DNA of 64,000 nt from Synechococcus sp. ROS8604 (GTDB lineage Bacteria > Cyanobacteriota > Cyanobacteriia > PCC-6307 > Cyanobiaceae). The translations under genes were made by a program, and so were the position numbers. This document shows, in pieces, positions 61,163 to 64,000 of the stretch. Under the pieces are notes generated by a model. That model was not told where the DNA came from. It ran no database searches and was given only the letters and a program-made list of their open reading frames with translations. The stretch lies in assembly GCF_014279655.1 (NCBI RefSeq), contig NZ_CP047946.1, positions 1,984,001-2,048,000 of the forward strand, in the 5' to 3' direction. Position 1 is the stretch's first letter, and every line of letters starts with the position of its first letter.

Positions 61163-62701
61163 ATGACAAGCAAGAGCTTGCAAAGCCAGTGGCAGCAGGG
61201 AAGGACCCTCTTGGCAACCTTGGCCTGCCTCCTCGCCGCGCTCGCGCTCTTTCCCTTGGGCGGATTAATTGGAGAGGGGTTCAGGGGCCTCCTTCTTGGC
61301 GCGGCCAGCCTGGGAGCCGATGGTCTGATCCAAATCCGTGGAACAACGCTCCTGCTGCTTGGAACCGCGAGTCTCGGGGCCATTCTTGGCTCAGCCAACG
61401 GCTGGCTTCTCGCCAATTGCCGCTTCCCCGGCCGACGCCTTCTTCGGATTGCCCAGCTGCTCCCACTCGCCAGCCCTTCGTATCTCTTAGCGGCAACGCT
61501 GGTTGATCTGGGCAGCATCCATGGGATCCGAATTCATGGCCTGAGCTGGGGGGTGCTGATCATGGCCTTAAGCACCTATCCCTATGTTTTCCTTCTCAGC
61601 ACTGAAAGCTTCAGCATCTGCGGACGCCGTCAGCTTGAAGCCTGTCGATGCCTAGGCGTGGGTCCATGGGAAAGCTTTCGACGCATCGCTCTGCCGATGG
61701 CTCTCCCTGCCATCGGAGCCGGAATCGCTCTGATGGGAATGGAGGTGGTCAACGAACTTGGGGCCGTCCAACTCCTGGGCATCCCCAGCCTTTCCGCTGG
61801 CATTCTCCAAGCCTGGCAACTCGAAGGGAACCCAGCAGGAGCGGTCGGACTTGCCCTCGTCACGCTGATCATCGTGACGGGCCTGTTGATCGGCGAACGC
61901 AAACTGCGGCGTCGAAGCCGTCGATGGTCTGAAGGCCTTACGGGTGGAGAATCCCCGAATTGGACGCTCACCGGAACGAGAGCCTTGGCCGCTCAGGCCT
62001 TGGGATTCATTCCCCCGTTTCTCAGTCTTGGTACACCCTTGATCTGGGCCTGCTTGAACCTTGATCAACTTCAAACCGGTTTACAACCAGAGCTGTTGCT
62101 GTTGACCTTGCGCAGTCTTGGGCTCGCCCTTGCCGCGGCAGGTTTGGCCTTAGCAGCGGCCTTGCTCCTGGCGATCACAAAGCGCTGGACCACGGCCCCT
62201 TGGCTGCACAGCCTGACCTTTCTCGCGGGGCTCGGGTATGCGATCCCAGGGGCCGTCCTCGCTCTGGCCCTCCTCCTCATCGGTGGGCCCTGGCAGCTCT
62301 CACCCATCCTGCTGTTGCTTTGGGGCTACAGCGATCGCTTTCTTGCCGTTGCCAAAGGGGGACTTGATGCCGGATTGGAACGCATGTCACCCAGCCTGGA
62401 CGAGGCAGCCACTGGCCTGGGCTGTCGCTGGCCAGATGTGCTTCGTCGCATTCACATTCCCCTGCTGCGGGGCCCGCTCGCGGTCGGTGCCCTGCTTGTC
62501 TTTGTGGACACGGTGAAGGAACTTCCGCTGACCTTCGCGCTTCGTCCCTTTGATTTCGACACCCTTTCCGTGCGCGTTTTTCAATATGCGAGCGACGAGC
62601 GGCTTGCGGCAGCGCTTTGGCCTGCCTTGATGATCCTTGGACTCGGCCTCATTGCTGCCGCGGCCCTGGTGCCAGGCCTCGACCACACAACTGAGACTTA
62701 A
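61163..62701 (+). CDS. futB: Iron(III) ABC transporter permease (FutB type)
   Basis: 512 residues of hydrophobic sequence arranged as two copies of a binding-protein-dependent permease domain. Each has a coupling EAA-like loop: CRCLGVGPWESFRRIALPMALPAIGAG near 165-190 and DEAATGLGCRWPDVLRRIHIPLLRGPLAVGA near 415-445. This double-domain layout is that of FutB/SfuB/CysTW-type iron(III) importers. The matching ATPase and binding protein (FutC, FutA) are not next to it. Its stop shares TTAA with the convergent phytase-like gene. Confidence 0.88.
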   Translation: MTSKSLQSQWQQGRTLLATLACLLAALALFPLGGLIGEGFRGLLLGAASLGADGLIQIRGTTLLLLGTASLGAILGSANGWLLANCRFPGRRLLRIAQLLPLASPSYLLAATLVDLGSIHGIRIHGLSWGVLIMALSTYPYVFLLSTESFSICGRRQLEACRCLGVGPWESFRRIALPMALPAIGAGIALMGMEVVNELGAVQLLGIPSLSAGILQAWQLEGNPAGAVGLALVTLIIVTGLLIGERKLRRRSRRWSEGLTGGESPNWTLTGTRALAAQALGFIPPFLSLGTPLIWACLNLDQLQTGLQPELLLLTLRSLGLALAAAGLALAAALLLAITKRWTTAPWLHSLTFLAGLGYAIPGAVLALALLLIGGPWQLSPILLLLWGYSDRFLAVAKGGLDAGLERMSPSLDEAATGLGCRWPDVLRRIHIPLLRGPLAVGALLVFVDTVKELPLTFALRPFDFDTLSVRVFQYASDERLAAALWPALMILGLGLIAAAALVPGLDHTTET

Positions 62702-63729
62702 GTCTTCGGCAAAGCAGGGCAACCAGAGCTCCGGCGAGGAGCCAACAGTCCCACCAAATTTCGCTGAATCAGACTGAAATTATCGTCACTGACGATCACG
62801 AGAGTGCGACGCCCATCGTCAAGCTTTGGCCCCCAAGCCAGACCCTCCCAATTTTCGCGAGGCAGATCCTCACCCCTGAAATCCCAGCCCGTGATGGGCT
62901 GCAAAGCCAGCTGAGACTTGCGTTTAGGCCAAGAGAACAACTGGAGCCTGGAGGTCCATTGAAGGGGGCGATGACGACGAATCAGTGCCAACAGGCCAGG
63001 GGGGCCTTCCAAGGCAAGAAGTTCGGACAGTCCAACGGTTTCTTCTGAATCGGTTTCTTCTGGTTCTGAGTCGCTGGAATCGAGAGGCAAGCGACCACGC
63101 TCTTCCATGACACCTTCCCGGTCCAAATGCGCTAAACGCACGCCATCCCTATCGCCGGCAGCGAGATCCTGAATCAACGGAGCCTCCGCTGCGATCAAGA
63201 GTCCACCATCGATGGAGCGCGTCAAAGACTCTGGCCCTTGATTCACCGCGAGTCCCTGACCAGGAAGAGCCATCCATGCAGGTGGCAGAGCCTTGGTCTC
63301 CAACAACCAGCCATTGCGAAGCGAAAAACGCTGAAGACGCGCCTGATGCCCTGCTTGACGACGCCCCTCGCTCACAATCCAAGCCCCGTGATCGCCCGTC
63401 AGCACCAAACCCTCTGCATCTAACGAGGGAGGGAGGGGGGTTCCACTTTGATCACGCAAAACCAAGCGGGGACCAACCTGCAGTTGACCTCCTGTTCGTA
63501 AGGCTTTTGCAAGCGGGCCCACCGGGAGCACATATCCCCATGACGCATCACTCAGCAACCAAAGTCGATCATCCGATGCTTGGTAAGCCGCTGCGGAAAA
63601 CCCTCCAAGGGACAGCCCGTTATCGGCCCGTTTTGGCAGTTCCCAAAGACGGATCAAAGCCCAACCAGCATCAAGCGGACAGGGCAACGCCTCCCAGCGA
63701 ATCGGCAATTCAGGGAGAGGCCACACCAT
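62698..63729 (-). CDS. Esterase-like / phytase-like beta-propeller protein
   Basis: 343 residues with repeated short beta-strand segments (GGFSAAAYQASDDRLWLLSDA, GLVLTGDHGAWIVSEG, GLAWGPKLDDGRRTLVIVSDDNFS). These match the phytase-like domain annotated as 'esterase-like activity of phytase' in cyanobacteria. No clear signal peptide. Metal and substrate residues are not verified here. Its stop overlaps the futB stop in TTAA; it begins 1 nt beyond the end of the membrane protein gene. Confidence 0.78.
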   Translation of the reverse strand: MVWPLPELPIRWEALPCPLDAGWALIRLWELPKRADNGLSLGGFSAAAYQASDDRLWLLSDASWGYVLPVGPLAKALRTGGQLQVGPRLVLRDQSGTPLPPSLDAEGLVLTGDHGAWIVSEGRRQAGHQARLQRFSLRNGWLLETKALPPAWMALPGQGLAVNQGPESLTRSIDGGLLIAAEAPLIQDLAAGDRDGVRLAHLDREGVMEERGRLPLDSSDSEPEETDSEETVGLSELLALEGPPGLLALIRRHRPLQWTSRLQLFSWPKRKSQLALQPITGWDFRGEDLPRENWEGLAWGPKLDDGRRTLVIVSDDNFSLIQRNLVGLLAPRRSSGCPALPKT

Positions 63730-64000
63730 CAGAACAGCTGATTAAACGCGAACCTTGCCGTGATCCAGGCATCACCCTTCACAGCAGCAGCAGCGATCAG
63801 ATCCGCCAAGGTGACGAGCAATCGGTAACTAAGGGCCACGGCAAGCAGGGAAGCCTCCGGCACCATCGTGCCCATACGAATTAACAGAACCACCTCAAAC
63901 ACCCCCAACCCACCTGGAGCAGCAGGAACGACCAGACCTGCCGTCCAGGCAAGGGCAAAGGCCGCAAGCCAAAGGCCTAGGGGCTGCCCAGACACGAGTC
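63729..64000 (-). CDS. C-terminal part of an LPG-synthase-like / flippase-like membrane protein (partial)
   Basis: The window ends inside this gene. The visible ~90 residues are the last helices of a polytopic protein: GLWLAAFALAWTAGLVVPAAPGGLGVFEVVLL and ALSYRLLVTLADLIAAA, with the PGGLGVFE motif typical of the UPF0104/lysylphosphatidylglycerol-synthase transmembrane family. Function (lipid modification, glycolipid flipping or export) is unresolved. It overlaps the phytase-like start by one base on the same strand. Confidence 0.7.
   Translation of the reverse strand, partial: LVSGQPLGLWLAAFALAWTAGLVVPAAPGGLGVFEVVLLIRMGTMVPEASLLAVALSYRLLVTLADLIAAAAVKGDAWITARFAFNQLF

Noticed and set aside
63276-63884. 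202-residue plus-strand frame near the window end
   Set aside because: It is antisense to the phytase-like gene, with low-complexity polar composition and no domain.

Overview
The window is a gene-dense piece of a marine picocyanobacterial chromosome, most likely a marine Synechococcus. The evidence is the gene set: photosystem I PsaM, the photosystem II assembly lipoprotein Psb27, the NDH-1 assembly factor CRR6, the Tab2/Atab2 photosystem translation factor, a ferrochelatase carrying a chlorophyll a/b-binding (CAB) tail, the cyanobacteria-only alkane pair AAR/ADO, a geranylgeranyl-reductase-type flavoprotein and a cyanobacterial principal sigma factor. Genes are packed head to tail, often with 1-4 nt start/stop overlaps, and several convergent pairs overlap by tens of bases. 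I found no rRNA, no complete tRNA, no CRISPR array and no insertion sequence.

Layout. 0-5 kb: psaM and crr6 diverge; then a TSUP permease, a lipoate/octanoate transferase (LipM-like), a site-2 protease, trpF and a secreted unknown. 5-9.4 kb (minus strand): folE, an SDR oxidoreductase, accA, and the hydrocarbon genes aar and ado, with a structured 157-bp spacer between aar and ado. 9.4-15 kb: a creatininase-family amidohydrolase; a coupled plus-strand trio of an S1-domain protein, tab2 and pgeF; a convergent FAD dehydrogenase split by a frameshift in a C6 run. 15-20 kb (minus): a periplasmic-binding-protein-like protein, two small proteins, ilvB and hemH. 20-25 kb (plus): an orphan tyrosine recombinase, a methyltransferase, cobA (followed by a 15-bp minisatellite made from its own 3' end), pyrH, frr and a geranylgeranyl-reductase-like flavoprotein.

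25-36 kb: a photolyase/cryptochrome, transaldolase fused to EF-hands, ftsI with an FtsL-like partner, a CPBP protease, a double-domain histidine phosphatase, a dihydroorotase homologue lacking metal ligands, and lepB. 36-48 kb: a large membrane protein, an Spx/ArsC protein, a 2Fe-2S ferredoxin, inorganic pyrophosphatase (ppa), proS, psb27, purA, an adenosine kinase, cutA, cobK, ssb, a DUF2854 protein, argB and a DUF3153 protein. 48-56 kb: priA, the principal sigma factor gene with a clear terminator, unknowns, hemC, an L,D-transpeptidase, and a disrupted COQ4-like gene containing 22 consecutive G residues. 56-64 kb: a second pyrophosphatase, carboxypeptidase Taq, a tandem pair of small secreted cysteine-rich proteins, a pterin dehydratase next to a His-rich COG0523 GTPase, an iron ABC permease (futB), a phytase-like esterase and the end of a flippase-like membrane protein.

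Most of the window is core metabolism: tetrapyrroles and cobalamin (hemC, hemH, cobA, cobK), nucleotides (purA, pyrH, adenosine kinase), amino acids (trpF, ilvB, argB), lipid and alkane synthesis (accA, aar, ado), cell wall and division (ftsI, L,D-transpeptidase) and photosystem biogenesis. The least-explained items are the degraded COQ4-like gene with its G22 tract, the cysteine-rich pair, the aar/ado spacer, the cobA 3' minisatellite and the unequal pyrophosphatase pair.
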